A DNA stretch of 64,000 nt from Gymnogyps californianus (taxonomy: Eukaryota; Chordata; Aves; Accipitriformes; Cathartidae). Below the pieces are notes generated by a model. That model was not told where the DNA came from. It ran no database searches and saw only the letters and a list, made by a program, of their open reading frames with translations. The stretch covers positions 40,743,002 through 40,807,001 of the forward strand of contig NC_059477.1 of assembly GCF_018139145.2 (NCBI RefSeq). Direction: 5' to 3'. The translations under genes were made by a program, and so were the position numbers. Positions 25,131 through 37,783 of this stretch are shown here, one piece after another. The stretch's first letter is position 1. Each line of letters starts with the position of its first letter.

Positions 25131-28100
25131 TACACTTAGCTCAACATTTCCGTTGGAAACGCTGAAAGAATCTTTTAAAAAATCATTATATTTCATACTT
25201 TACACTAAGGCACACCAGCTCAATGATACAGGTTTTCCAGGAAAAGAAAAACAAGTTTTTAAGTCTCACATAACAGACTCCAAATCAGCTCTGAAATGCT
25301 GCATATTATTACATTTTTCCTCCCTTTATTTTTCATTCTTTCCCTTTTCCCCTGACTTACAGGTGTCCTTAGTTACAGCCATCAGTAAAAACAAAACACA
25401 TATGCAGACTATAAATCTGTATTTGTGTACTAATTCATAAGAGTAAAATATCTCTAGTTGCTCCTTCCAATTTCCTTTCCCTATTCGATTTATAATTGCA
25501 CTGCGGTATATTGGGCTTAGGCTTTCAGGAACTCAATTTTGTCCCAGAAGGTTGGTTAGCAGGAGAGACTTGCAAGTGTGGGTTCTGGCTTCAAGTAAAT
25601 ATATTTAGCAGGAAAGATTCCCAAGCACAATAAAAGCGACTGAGTAAACACTGCAACCTTTAATCAAAGCACTAAGTTGTCACTGCAGCTCTTTGGAGAT
25701 AGATATGGATGACTCAGTCCATCAGAGTTCATGCAAAAATACACCACAACAGTCAGTGACATCAAAGTATATTTCTCAGTACCAAGGAGTTAATAAATTT
25801 CAAGGAGAGATCAAGAATGAATGTTAAGTTCTTCTGTTCTAATATATCCTAACAATGCTTATGGCGTTGCTGCAGTTAAGCTCAACTTTGCCGTTCAAAG
25901 ATCAATTTAGGGGCTTTATGTGATGTTTTAAATCATAGCTGAGCTAAACTTGGTATGTAAATTGCAAAGTGATAAATGTTTGTTTTTCTTATATTCCTTC
26001 CTCTTTATATCACAGTCAGAATCCTTCACCGGACCCCAAAAAAGTAATCATTTTTGGCGTAGTTTAGATGCTGAATACATAAGCTACAAAGGAAGAACTA
26101 GGATTTACTTTACAGTTGTAATCATTCAGTCCGCACAGAGAAAAAAAGCACTTTTAGCGGCCTGAAAAGAAGCACAGTATCCTTGGAGAAGACATACTTG
26201 ATCAGAAAGATCACATTATTGCACAGACTTGGGTGAAAGCGGATCCACAGGTGGGAAAACTTTTTGGCTGGGGCTAGCAAAACTCCAGGATACTGAGCCT
26301 ACGTTTGAAGATCCTTGGCCAGGTGAGACACTTCTAGGTTTGCCTTATTAATGCAAAAAGTATTATTAAAAGACAGATATTTGACATAGATATTATTTAA
26401 GATTTTAGCAAAAAGTGTCGTGTGGCTGTATTGATAGTCAAAGCCTGGTCATGATAAACCTTGGGTTAAACTGATGCCACTGGCTGCTGCTCCAAAGCAC
26501 TTCAGCAGAAGAAAGTGAACAGCATGTGAAGACAAACATGCCCATTCTTAACTAAAGTATCTGTTAAGTTTCTAGTTCAGTAACCAGTTGTAAGGATGGA
26601 ATTTCCAAACTTTTCAGTACTAAGGAGACCAAACAAGCATCTCCAGAAGACAGGGCTTGTCTACGTATGACAACCAGGACTTGATATGTTGCGGCACGTG
26701 ATGACCAGGACTTGAGGAAAAAAAGAGCTTGGAGGGCTTTGACAGAGAAAAGCATCCCGTAATTACAAAGTGAAATACACAGAAACTACCAGCACGCATA
26801 AAAGAGACAGTAGGTATATTGCCAATAAGCCCAAGTTTAGAAAGCCAGCCAATCGTGTCTAATGATTACTAGGGACAGGACCTATAAAGAGAAATGGAAA
26901 TATTACATTAAAAGGGGATAAGTGCTAAATAAACATAACAAACTATAATAAAGGGCAACAGTTCGCTTACCCAATGTGCAAGAAGACAAAAAAAGGTATG
27001 GTTCTAAAATTTCACGTAAAGTAGATCTCTCATCCCTCTCATTTTAATACAATACAACAATAGTTCCTCTTAGAAATCCAAAATAGGAAACAAAATTTCA
27101 AGTTTTGTTATCAGGACATTAAATGGTAGACGATTACCATAAAGGAAAGGAAGCATTTAGGAGCCTCCTCTGTGTTATTTCCAAGAATGCATTTTTTAGT
27201 TCTTTCCTGTGTTCCCATAGCTGTTCCTTTTTGCAGAGTATTTCAAGGTTTCAGAATCTGTTAAACTGAAGATTTAACGAGTATATGTTGCCAATACATG
27301 GCTAGGCTTAGTATTAGTTTTGTATGTACATATGCATGTGTGCACATACACACTGTAAACTTGGAGAACGACCCATGGCTTACTTAGGTGGAACTGGTCA
27401 CACTTCGTGTTCAATTGAAGTGTTCAAAGGAAGCCTAAAAAAATCTTTACATCTCTTATTTGAATAGGTCTGGCATGGAAAATCATATTCATATTGTACT
27501 CATTTGTGGTCTGCTTCTCAGGAATTTTAACAGATGACAATTCAAAGATAAATTTGCTTTAAAAATAAATGATGAAAAATAACTGGCTTCTCAGCTCTTA
27601 TTTCATAATCTCAAAAGTATGTTCAGATTTATATAATTAAAGTAGAAAATAGAAGTCTAAAAATGAAATCTGGTTTTGCATTAGAGCAGCCAGCATTAAT
27701 AGGATTCTTCTTTCAATTCCTTTGTTTTCTGCTGCAGCACCACACTCCTTACCCGGACGGGTCACCACGAGTGGGGAAAACACGGGGCTCTGACCTGCTC
27801 AGGCTGCAGTCGATGCCACAGCGGAGGAGCTTCAGGCTTCTCAACTTCTCTGAGCTGAGAAGAAGTCAGTGGGAAGCCCATTAAACATATACGTGCTCAC
27901 AACCAGGCAGGTACTTTACTGAACCGAAGCCTACAGTTGGGACACTTTGGACAATTTTTTCCATCTATGTGTGACCTCTAACCATTGCTTTCAGCACTCG
28001 TTCCCTTCTTTAATTTAGATGAAAAAATAAGACTTATTTTCTTTCCTTCACACAGCAATAGTTTGGAAGTTGAGGGCGTTATGCTGTAACTCAAAAACAG

Positions 28101-29740
28101 CACGAACAGCCAAAACAGCTCAAATATGATCCTGCTGAGTGAGGTGTAGAGCCTAAGGCCTGACTGCAGCTCTTAAAATCAGCTATATCTCTGGAGGACA
28201 GCAAATTGCCTTGCTGGACATGGAGCTGAACAATAATTCTCACAAACTTATGAGGGCTCCACTCATTTTCTCTAAACTAAGGGTGGCCAAACCTATTTCA
28301 ATAGTGTCAATATTCTTCCTAACCCAAATTCAAACTTGTTTTATAGTCTGCTTAATGCAGACCATGCCTCAATTTCAAATATGCATTGTATCTCTCCTCC
28401 TAAAGACCTTTAGCAAAAGCCGACAATACTGTAGGTGAGTTCCCTCTATCTTTTCTATCCATCGTTACTAACACCAGGCTTCAGGTATGTCCCAAGAAAT
28501 TAAAAAGACACCAAACAAATGAGAAGGTGGAATAACAAATACAACAAGAGAAGGGAACAAACCAGCCCTGGTTTAGTTTGCAGAACCAAAAAATCTGTGG
28601 CTACATAACACCGCGTAGTTTGTTGCTCCTCTGAGTAGCATTAATACAACAAAGCTCACACCTGAAAGCAAAGGAAAGCGTAGCTGGCAGCACACTCCTA
28701 ACAGTTCGAACAGGGGCTCACTGAAAGAAGCAATGCAAAAATACAGAGTCAAATTTCACCCCTTCATCTCTGATATGCTTCAGCTCAACTCCAAAATTAC
28801 GCATTTGGCCTCTACTCTTTTACCAACTCTGAGGTGTTTGGGTGAAATGTAAATTTGATATGAATTTGGAAAATCAAAAGCTTGTGCTAATAGAGACAGG
28901 GAAACAAGAACAACAATTTCATAAGCACTCCCCCCCAAAAAAAGAAAAAACAAAACCAACACAAATAAAAGTGTTTATCTATCTCTACCAAATTAAATTT
29001 TCAGGCTTCCAAGTCAATCCAGTGAAAATTTCAGTGAAACTATCATCCATGGGACTGCCTCTTTCTCCTTTTCTGTAGGACCAGCATAAAGCCTGTGTGT
29101 CAGCCACCCCTTTCTGCCTATCCTTACACCCTTTTTCCAGCTTTACCTTCACAGCATTGCACCTCTCCCCCTGTATTATCCATTGCTTCTTCAGTGATGC
29201 CACCCCCCAGATGATGTCCATCTGCTCCCTGCCACTCCTACGGTCATACGGATTTATGCCATGTCCTCTCCAAGGCTCTCTCCTCCAGTTTTTCAATATC
29301 TGTGACTTCCATGGTGGCAGTAAGAAATCAGCTTTCTGACAAATGGCTTCAGAGGCTAACGTATTCATTTATTGACACATATTTTAAAATGATTGAGACC
29401 TGCTAAGCTGCATATCCAGCTAATATGATTGACCGGATGAGCTATGAGTGTAAATCACCACTTGTTCCTTGTCATGCTCAATAGTTGTCTCTATTTTTTC
29501 ACCAGGTTATTTGAATCAGAGTCCCTGTCTTCATGTGCGTTTTTATTCATTTTACCACAATAGGGTTCTGACATAAGTTATAGTCGTGGGATCGTCAGCA
29601 ATTTTGCTAATAATAACAATAATAAAGCAAAACAATTGTTTGCGGTGGGCTGATATCTTAAGCTGTAAAAGCCTGGATCGATTACTGAGTACTAACTCAT
29701 CTCTTGTGTATGAGAAGGAGGGAATAGTTTTCTGGACACC
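25131..29740. other. AT-rich noncoding sequence, no gene seen
   Basis: Frames up to 127 codons (28985-29368, minus) carry no motif. A minus-strand frame and a plus-strand frame overlap there, a sign of chance. No repeats were recognised except scattered short A/T runs. Confidence 0.55.
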
Positions 29741-29749
29741 AAAAGTAAA

Positions 29750-30440
29750 AGCTGAAATTGAAAACTCCTCAACATTTGCATCTAACACCAAGAAGAGGTA
29801 GACTTCCAGCACATTAAGGAATAGGATTAGAATTCAAAAGACCTTGTCAAACTGGAGAAATTACCTAAAAAATAACATTTAATTAAAGAAGGAAAAATGC
29901 AAATTCTATGGTTAGTTAGGAATAACCAGGATGTTAAATACAGAATGGGGGACATTCTATTAGGACAGTAGTTCTGCATGACAGTTAGGCAGATCAGAAT
30001 CCTAAATGTTACGACGCTGTGGAAAAAAAGATACGTAACACCTCAGTGTGCATGCATATGTATACAACTGTAAAAAAAGTGAAATAACCTGCTGCACTTC
30101 TCGGCCTTGATGGTACTTGGCCCAGCTGTAGTACTATACACGGTCATGAAATACCCAGGTCAAGAGAGATGTGGACAAACCAGAGAGAGTCTAAAAGAGA
30201 AGAGTGAGAATGATAAACATCTAGAAAAACAGAATTTGGAGGGAAAAACAAAAGGTAAGGAATTAGGATTGTTTGTTCTATAGAAGAAGAGACTGAGGAA
30301 AAATTGCACATAAAAATATGTGCAATATGAAACAAAGGGGAAGGAAATGAATTGTGATCCATGACAATTGTGGACAGGCAAAACCAGCAGTTCATTGAAA
30401 TTGCAGCAAAGGGCATTTTGGTGAGATATTGTGAAAAATC
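29750..30440 (+). mobile_element. CR1 LINE relic, ORF2 3' part and beyond
   Basis: This is an old copy of the CR1 non-LTR retrotransposon. Landmarks appear in family order. TTTGCATCTAACACCAAG (29775-29792) sits at the reverse-transcriptase FADDTK motif and here reads FASNTK, so both aspartates of the motif are lost. AGGATTAGAATTCAAAAGACC and AACTGGAGAAATTACC follow (29824-29864). Next come TACAGAATGGGGGACAT (29939-29955) and GACGCTGTGGAAAAAAAGAT. AGAGATGTGGACAAACCAGA and GAGTCTAAAAGAG (about 30165-30200) are followed by AAGAGACTGAGGAAA and AAATTGCAGCAAAGGGCATTTTGGT. Frameshifts and stops make it non-functional. Orientation is plus. It is the longest transposon fragment in the window and strong evidence for a sauropsid genome. 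Confidence 0.85.
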
Positions 30441-33400
30441 TCATGGACATGTTAATGAAATAACATATTACTCAGTGCTAGTGCAGATGTCTGAACTGGA
30501 CCTTCAGATGAGGCTTGTTTAGTAAACCACGCGTCAGACAATGCACAATGGACTGCCCGGTGATGGCAGGAAAAAAACACGCAAACCAACAACATAAAAC
30601 CTACGGCTATTTTCTTCGGTGAAACTTCAGAAAAAAAAGAAGTGTTTGGTAGTATGGAAAAAAACCTTGAAAATGAGAAATATTTTGTGCAATTTCATTA
30701 GGATTTACATCCTTTAATGTGAGATAGACTTAAAATCTATTTTTAACCAAAGAATCTTATTAAAGTAAGAAGATTGCCTGGTTTACTACTTGTAGTTGTT
30801 TCAAGCAGTGGTGGCTGATGATGCTCTTTATAAACAATAAGGAATAAATTTAAACAAGCTAAAAGAGGTTTAATGTAAAAAACTGTAGCTTAGGAAAAAA
30901 TATGTTGTTGTGGATTGCATATTTTACATGCAATTTATGCTGCAGTTTCTCTTCATTAAGCACATCTCGCAGATTTTTCAAAGCAACAGCATGAATATTA
31001 TTAACATGTGTTAAAAATGTGTTTAAAATAATGTGTAAAGCTTAGTGTTTAAAGCAAAGGTTTAGGTATAATGAACAAGGGTGTCTGTATTTTATCTATT
31101 GGTTTGTACGCGTGTTGATATATAAACCAGGCTATGTGTGCACAGACACATGCACATATATATTGCTTTAGAGTTCGTGTTTTAATTAAACTGAACTAGA
31201 CCTTAACAAGAACATCCAATTCATAATTCTCTCATTCCATTCTATAGATTCTTATTAGTTAAAGCAGATATAATCCATTCTGAAATGTGACATGTAGAAA
31301 TTGCTAGCATCTCCTTTTGTTGTATTTCTTTCCTTACCATTGGTTTCCTTTTACTACAGGAATCTCGGGAACAGTCTTGTAGCCTTCAGTTTTTCTCTGC
31401 AGTACTTCCCCTTTGTATCCATCTTCCAAAAATTGCTTTTGGTATCATGGTATTTATAGAAATTATCGATAACGGCAGACACAGGACTTGAAAATTACAA
31501 AAACTAAAAACTTCTAGTCTGAGCAATTGACAATACCCAATATCATTGCAGGAATCTAGTGCCAGTAACATCTCCACTTCAGCGTATCTTTTCAGTTATA
31601 ACTCTTACATACAGCACCTTCACTGTCAAAAAAATGTAAATAAAATACCAAACAAAAAATAATTGCTTAATCAGACTCAAATATCATGTCCTGAATACGC
31701 ATCTTTTTGACAATTTAGGCATGAGTCTTTGAAAGACACTCAGCATTGATTGAATTTACTCCTGCTGATGTAAATGGGAGTATTATTAGGTCAACCGAGC
31801 GCTTTCACAAATCCTATCCTACTGTCTAATGTCAAGGACTAGCCCGAACTCTTCATCAGTAGCATGCTGGGATTTGGTCTATATTAAATTTTTCAGAGAA
31901 AGTAAAAAGTGTCTGTGAGTATTTTCTACCTTTCAATGAAGAAAAAACAAGGCTTTGGGGAGGGGCTTTTTTTTTTTTTCCCATTTTCTTTTTCATCTCA
32001 GTGAAAACTAAACCAAGATGCATTACTCTGAAAGGCTTTCAGAGTGCCTGGATGTTAATTCTCATACACTTCGGATACTGGGATCAAGCTACATGACAAA
32101 TTCTAATGCTCCTTTTGAAGACACCTGTGTGGCTATACTATGTCTAGTTAGGATAACATTAGCCAAAAGGAAGTTTTATAGTGATGAGTTCCTATTGATG
32201 ACAACTTTCATTTTGGGACAGACAAATAGTGATATATTACTTTACTTAAGCTTTATATAAAAAAATAGAAATAGAACAGGTAGAAGTTAGTACAAGCAAG
32301 GAACAGAAATAGTTTTATAGATGTATCACAAACAAACCATATTTTCCCTTGAAGCAGCAGGCTAAATGTAATAAAAGGCACTTAAAAGACATTAAGTTCT
32401 CATTTCAAATACCAAAAAATCCTTCTCCTCTTCCTCCACATTTTCACCAAACTGATCCTGCACCCTAGCTTTCTTTTCACTGTATATCGTTTGTTGGAAC
32501 AGGTTTGCAGTTTACACATCTGTGCACTGACGTTTGTTACTCATGTATACCTGTTCACTCATTCGGCAGAATCACGGTGGCATTTCATCAGCTTCCAGTG
32601 CTGCTTATTTCATCTGTTGAATGTTCATATTTCCCTTCTCCTAAGTTATCCAACCATATTTTTTGGACTTGGCATAATAAGTTTATCTTCAGGAGACCAT
32701 CTCCACATTACCGCTTGATAGTTTGCGTGCAATGTATGTGAAAATAGATTAAAAACTAGCTGGAATCAGTTTTACCCATTTTGGCACAGACGAGTTGAGA
32801 ACAACATTTGCTGATAGTAACTGCTTCGCTTTTTGGACATAAAGATAGCACATGAGTCTCAGTAATTTCTTGAAGATGTGTGGTGCAAGCCTGATACATC
32901 TGCAAGCCTTAGCAAGGGTCTGTTAATAACTTACAATTCCACACCTAAGTTTTAGGTCTCCCAATTTTCTCATTCCTACAAAAACACTTGTGGTCTTGCC
33001 TCTTAAAAAGGTACAGGCCAACAGACTAATTCACGTCATGAGTCTTATCCCAGTCCCTGTCCCAACTCACTGATAACCTGATAGAGCATTTGAAGACCCA
33101 AAGACGAGCACAAGGAGAGCTCTGGTTTTGGCAGTGATTGTGACCAATTTGGACTAAGTGCGCGTGGCACCGAGCGCCCGCAAAAATAACATACAGCGCT
33201 TTGTGTCCCCTCTGCCCAAGATGATTTGAGAAGCTCGGTTACCCCATGATGTGCTTTGGTTAGCTTAAACAGGAGGATAAAAGAGTCATGGTACAGCTGC
33301 AGGGCGTGACCCAAAGAGCATAAGAGGAGCAGGACTAAAGCATCCATTAGGAAAAACAACAACATTTCAGAATCAAAATATTTATGTTCTGAGGCAAAAT

Positions 33401-36040
33401 GGTTTTGGTTTCAGGTTTTTCCTTAAAACTTCACGTTTTCTGCAGCAGAAAAAATATGAAAATCAGCTGAAATTTTGGCCTAAATGTTGAAACTCGACAC
33501 CACTTATTTAGGTTTGAATAATGTTTTGTTTATTGTCCCAAGGAAGGAAAGAAGATTTCCTGCACTTCAAAACTAAAGGCTATGTATCTCTGTTAACCAG
33601 GCAAGCAGGGGCCAGGGGTTGGGATTAATATAATACCATCTGTCCAGTCTCCGCTCGCTCTTTGTCTAATAAATGGATTCTTTTTTCTAACGTGCCATAC
33701 GAGAGTAGTCCACAAATATTGCTCCATACCTAAATAACTATTAAAAAAAGTGCAGCAAAACAAACTCAAGGAGGGTTCTTACAAAATGAGGGAGAGCATT
33801 GTCCTAAATGTAGGTCTTTCTCTGTAGGAGAAAAGGAGGGAAGGATTGCTTGTTTTTTAACCTTCTATTTATTTCATCATCTTGATCTTAACTGTCTGTG
33901 TCTATTTTACAAGTTGTTTCCTAAATTTTCAGCTGGTTGGATTTCCCTTTGCGATGGGAAGGTTTGCAAGTTCAGAAACACTCCACCTTGGGGAGTGAGG
34001 ACCCCAGCGCTGACGCCAACCACCGGAAAGGGGTGGTCTGCTTTGAAACCAGGGCTTTCCAAGACAGGACTCCAGAGCCTTGGTACATAAAAGTTTCTCT
34101 TCTTGAAAATATTGGTAATCCCATGTTGATAAAACCTCAATCAGTAAATAAGTCATTTTGAAGCAGTGCTGGCATTAGATATATGCACAATTGGAAGCAC
34201 CAGTTTAAATCAGCTAGAGCTCTTTAAATTGGCAGGGTAGCACTGGAAGTGCTCCTAGCAAACGAAGCTGGGACATCAAATTGGGGTATCCCAAGGCTTC
34301 AGGGGAATTACACCTGGATTCAATTCTGAATCCAAAATTCAGGTGCGTCTGCTGTGCAACCAGTTATGATACATCAGATCCAACCATCTGAAAAAAAATA
34401 GCCGTAGTGGTAGTTCTAAATGAGTTTCAAAGCAACCTAGCCCACAGCCAGGCTGTAAAACATCCTGCACTTCCCCTCACTCAGTGAACCCTGCTTCATC
34501 CCAAGTAAATCACAGCGCAGAATGAAAGTCTAGTCCAAATTAAAACACCACAGATGAATGATAGCCCCCGGGCTTGTGCAGTTAGCTGATTTTCCGTAGG
34601 AACTCAAGCTCAGCTTCATTCCATCCTACTTTAGACGTTTAACAGTGTTACCTATGTTAGATGCCTACAAGGCTTGGCCTCCCCTGCCATGGGCTGGAAA
34701 AGGGAGACGCTGCTAATGGGTGGCTGGCCACGGGTGGATGCCAGGGGTTGTATCTCAATCAGTTTATAATTAAGCAAGACAGGGCCTGTTGCCTGGCTCT
34801 GAGGGCAAGAGACATGGTACGGATCACATCTCTATATGGCTGCCTGGCCTCCCTAAGAGAAGTGTGCTGTCTGTGTTGTGGAAGAAACCTTGTTCCTGGC
34901 CAAAGGTGTGCCAGGGACGGTGCTAACGGTGCAGAGGATGGGTACCTGTGTGCCAAGCATGCACCTGGGGAACTGGGATGAGTAGTGTAGGTGTGGGCTG
35001 GGGTCTCTCTCTGCAGAAGGGTGACAGAGAGAACCCAGGGAAACCACGCTCTTAATCTGGGTGACTTATGTGAACATGTTGATGCATGATCCAAAAACCC
35101 ACTGAATTAAGCAAAATGACTCTAATTAATATAATGTTTATAGGGCAGATTATTACTTTATTATTTCCTCAAACCTGTGTTAACTCCGGTAACCCTGGCA
35201 TAGCGTAAATCCATTAGCAACGCTGTCTTCTGTTCTGCATTGCCCAGGCATCATGACTAAGTCTGGCCTTGAACAATCAGACCGGGTTGCTTAAACCGGG
35301 ATCCTTCTGAGGCACCACGCGTGACATAGCTTCAGCATTAAGTACAAAGTGAAGAGTAGAAATGAAAGGATATTTATTATAAAACAAGAGCGTTTGTTAG
35401 TACCAGCTTGGACATGTGACGTTATTTGGAGAACTGACAAGTCTTTTTATACCAAGATTTCAGTGCTACGCATTGGAGTTGCCTCTTGCCTACTGCACTA
35501 CACTTCTGCTTACTCCCTAATCATTTATAGAAAAGACATGATCCAAGTCTCCCAAGCTTTTTTTAATATCCAAATGTATTTGACTGCCAAAACAGAGATG
35601 TAACCAAAGTTCACACCAAGTCATAAGCACAGCGGATCATCTTATCTCTCACCTTGTTCAAGTGTCTCAGATATCTTTGTTTCTGGGCTGCAATGTTATT
35701 TACATAGTTGTACGTTTCTGCCCTTTAGATCAGGGCATGTTAATCAACAAGAAGATAACAGCTAAAAATAGTTACTTTTCTCTCATCTACCAGTAAGCAA
35801 TCAAGTCTATGAGGTCTATATGCAACTCCAGATTCTTGAACTAAAAGTTAAGGCAGCCTTTCCCTGGGGAAAAGCTAACTTCATTTATAAAACATATTTG
35901 ATTTCCTTTTTCTAATCTCTCCATAGCCTTTTTACACTGCTGCGTGCTTTAATTTTGCTTTCAGTCAGAAGTTTAAAAACTTTAGCTTCTAATAACTGGA
36001 AAAAAATGGTTATTTAAAGATAACTGCAACTTGCTTAACA
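30441..36040. other. Noncoding sequence, no gene seen
   Basis: AT-rich with a T run at 31967-31979 and an AT-rich block 30700-31080 that looks constrained. A piece at 31749-31790 resembles a scattered old amniote repeat. The GC-richer part 34640-35060 carries overlapping frames on opposite strands (106 and 111 codons), typical of chance in GC-richer DNA. A short hairpin (TGGATTC/GAATCCA) lies at 34315-34334. Confidence 0.5.
31967..31979. repeat. T homopolymer
   Basis: Thirteen uninterrupted T residues following a G-rich GGGGAGGGG word. No element boundary is recognised on either side. Confidence 0.8.
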
Positions 36041-36049
36041 TGCCAGACT

Positions 36050-36720
36050 ATCATATGCTCACTGCTTTGAAGCTGCAAATTAATGACGAGCAGGAACAGT
36101 GACTATCTTTCAGAGGAAACTGACCTCTTTCTAATGGCTCATCGCTAATGTCATCTGTCTGCTGCATCTCATTATGTGAATTTCACGGAGTAAGAAAGTA
36201 TCTTAAGGCTGTGCACAAATAAAAAGGACCTTCTAGTATTGAGCACTTTGAAAATTTTTGATCTCTCAAAATACCTTCCTTAGATACTGGTTTCCCCTTT
36301 TGTGCATGGCACGCTGCTTATGTCATCTATTCTCTGTGACTAATTATGTTAATTTTGTGCCATAAAAGTAACTGAAGGCTGTTAAGGAATAAAAGCTTTT
36401 GAGTGGCCTTATTTCATAAACATCCCTTTTGAACAAGGCACATTTAGTCATATTTGCAGTAACAGAAAGAGTCTTGTGCTAAAAATACAACAAAGGCTCT
36501 TGAATATGGCCATTTATTCCTACTTTATTAGGTAATTTATGAAAAGTATGAAGGGAAGCCTTTTTGTTACTATAATTTGCATAAAGCTGGTGCCCCATTA
36601 ATGAGATAACTTCCTGCCTTTTGTGTACCACCAGCTGGAAATAGAAATATAGGAACTTTTCTGTCTCCCAATTACTTAACCTGCTGAGTTCAGAGTTGGA
36701 GAGTAAACAGGATTCATATC
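36050..36720. promoter_or_regulatory. Strong candidate conserved enhancer block
   Basis: The most regulatory-looking stretch in the window. It carries AAATTAATGACGAG, CTAATTATGTTAATT, AATTTGCATAAAG (an octamer-like ATTTGCAT), CCCATTAATGAG and CCAGCTGG, is depleted of CpG, and has no reading frame above 60 codons. It also contains a diverged tandem duplication (36143-36230 and 36312-36396, with a fainter third copy at 36446-36510). The texture matches deeply conserved vertebrate developmental elements. Conservation was not measured. Confidence 0.45.
36143..36510 (+). repeat. Diverged tandem duplication, two clear copies and a faint third
   Basis: Copy 1 (36143-36230) and copy 2 (36312-36396) share, in order, CGCT, ATGTCATCT, ATTATGT(G/T)AATTT, a TAA-AAGTA word, AAGGCTGT and AATAAAA, with a period of about 169 bp. 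Copy 3 (36446-36510) shares TAGTCAT, TCTTGTGCTAAAAATAC and AAAGGCTCTTGAAT with copy 2. The copies have drifted far while keeping the same words in the same order. Confidence 0.6.
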
Positions 36721-36929
36721 AGTCAAAGAAGTTGATTTCTGCGGCTCTATCTAAAATATTTTTATTTAATTAAGGAGCCAGTGAAAGTGAAACATTAAAA
36801 ATAGACTAAATGTCCACCAGCTACATGAGACCGAGCCTTTAGACCTGCGCTTCAATTTTGCACCTGTCTTTTCGTGCTGTCAGTCACAATTAGTTGTGCT
36901 ACAGACTGTATCCATCACGAACCGAAGCA

Positions 36930-37130
36930 GACATCTAAACCCAATATTTTGAAGGTTTCTGGGTGCCAAAGGATGCAGATGGGTTCTAGACATCGTTTTA
37001 AAAATCACCTAGAAACTCGATTGGCATCTAGTGCCCAGACACTTCCAAAAATCCCATTAATTGCCTCTCTGGTGCCTAATACTTTAGAAATTCTAATCTG
37101 GATAGAACACTCCCTGCTCCAGAAGGAACA
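36930..37130. repeat. Old amniote repeat-like segment
   Basis: Repeated phrases of the type GGTGCC, CTAGACATC, AAATCACCTAG, CCCAGACACTTCC and GGTGCCTAATACTTTAGAAATTCT resemble a low-copy old repeat that I recall from turtle and bird genomes, with alternating taggtgcctaa and ctttgaaaatct phrases. I cannot name the family. The 141-codon frame running across it (36874-37299) is probably incidental. Confidence 0.35.
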
Positions 37131-37700
37131 ACTGAGCATTTCCCAACAAGAAGAAAATTCCTCATCTATAACACTGACCTGTATGCCAAAAATTCAATCT
37201 ACCTTCGGATTGGCTTACATGGTGCAATGGTACATGGTACTCTGCTCAGATCAGTGGGTTTTTTTCAATCAGTTTTCCACTTTAATAGCAGCATTTTGAC
37301 TGCTGAATTAAAGGTATTGTTTATCAATTGTGGCATCTGAGAATCATTTATACATAAGGTGATGACTTAGCCATAAAATCAATGGACCAGCTCCCTATTT
37401 AGATATTTTTACACTGTTTACTATCTCCAAATTTATTTCAAGCGATTTAATTATAATTAGGATAATGACAACTCCTTAACAATGTGCTGAAACATATGCA
37501 GGTTACAAAAAAGCTATGTATATAATAAGACTTTAAATTTCAGTTGCACAGACTTTGTGTAGTTTGAGGTCAGTTTGTTGGAGCATTAAAGATTACTCAG
37601 TGGTCAAATTGCTTGATTAGCTATACCCGCCTAATCTGTTAAATCTGAATAAAAGGCATCCTTTGCTGTAGAACAGAGTGTGTGACAGGTTTGTACTCAC

Positions 37701-37783
37701 CATACCCCGCTGCCGCACTGGTTATACTTTGGGGGTTCCCTGCTTTCCCATTGCAGAAAAGCTGGTCTCATCACCATCCAACT
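37701..37783 (-). other. Exon-like segment on minus strand (83 nt)
   Basis: On the minus strand a pyrimidine-rich acceptor (CCTTTTCCTCCTTTAG) is followed by 83 nt and a near-consensus donor, ATG|GTGAGTAC. One frame is open across the whole segment (27 codons). A second frame gives 19 open codons before a stop near the 3' end. The donor is the best-formed of those I noticed. No known protein was recognised. It could be an exon of a coding gene or a lncRNA, or chance. It overlaps a plus-strand exon-like segment (37757-37798), and both need not be real. Confidence 0.25.

Noticed and set aside
28985..29368. 127-codon minus-strand frame
   Set aside because: An 80-codon plus-strand frame overlaps it and the peptide shows no domain or composition typical of proteins.
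34661..35094. Frames of 106 (plus) and 111 (minus) codons over the same GC-richer DNA
   Set aside because: Antiparallel overlapping frames of similar length in GC-richer sequence are the expected chance pattern, and no motif was seen.
36874..37299. 141-codon plus-strand frame
   Set aside because: It runs across old repeat-like DNA, has no recognisable domain, and begins in AT-rich sequence without a promoter or splice context.
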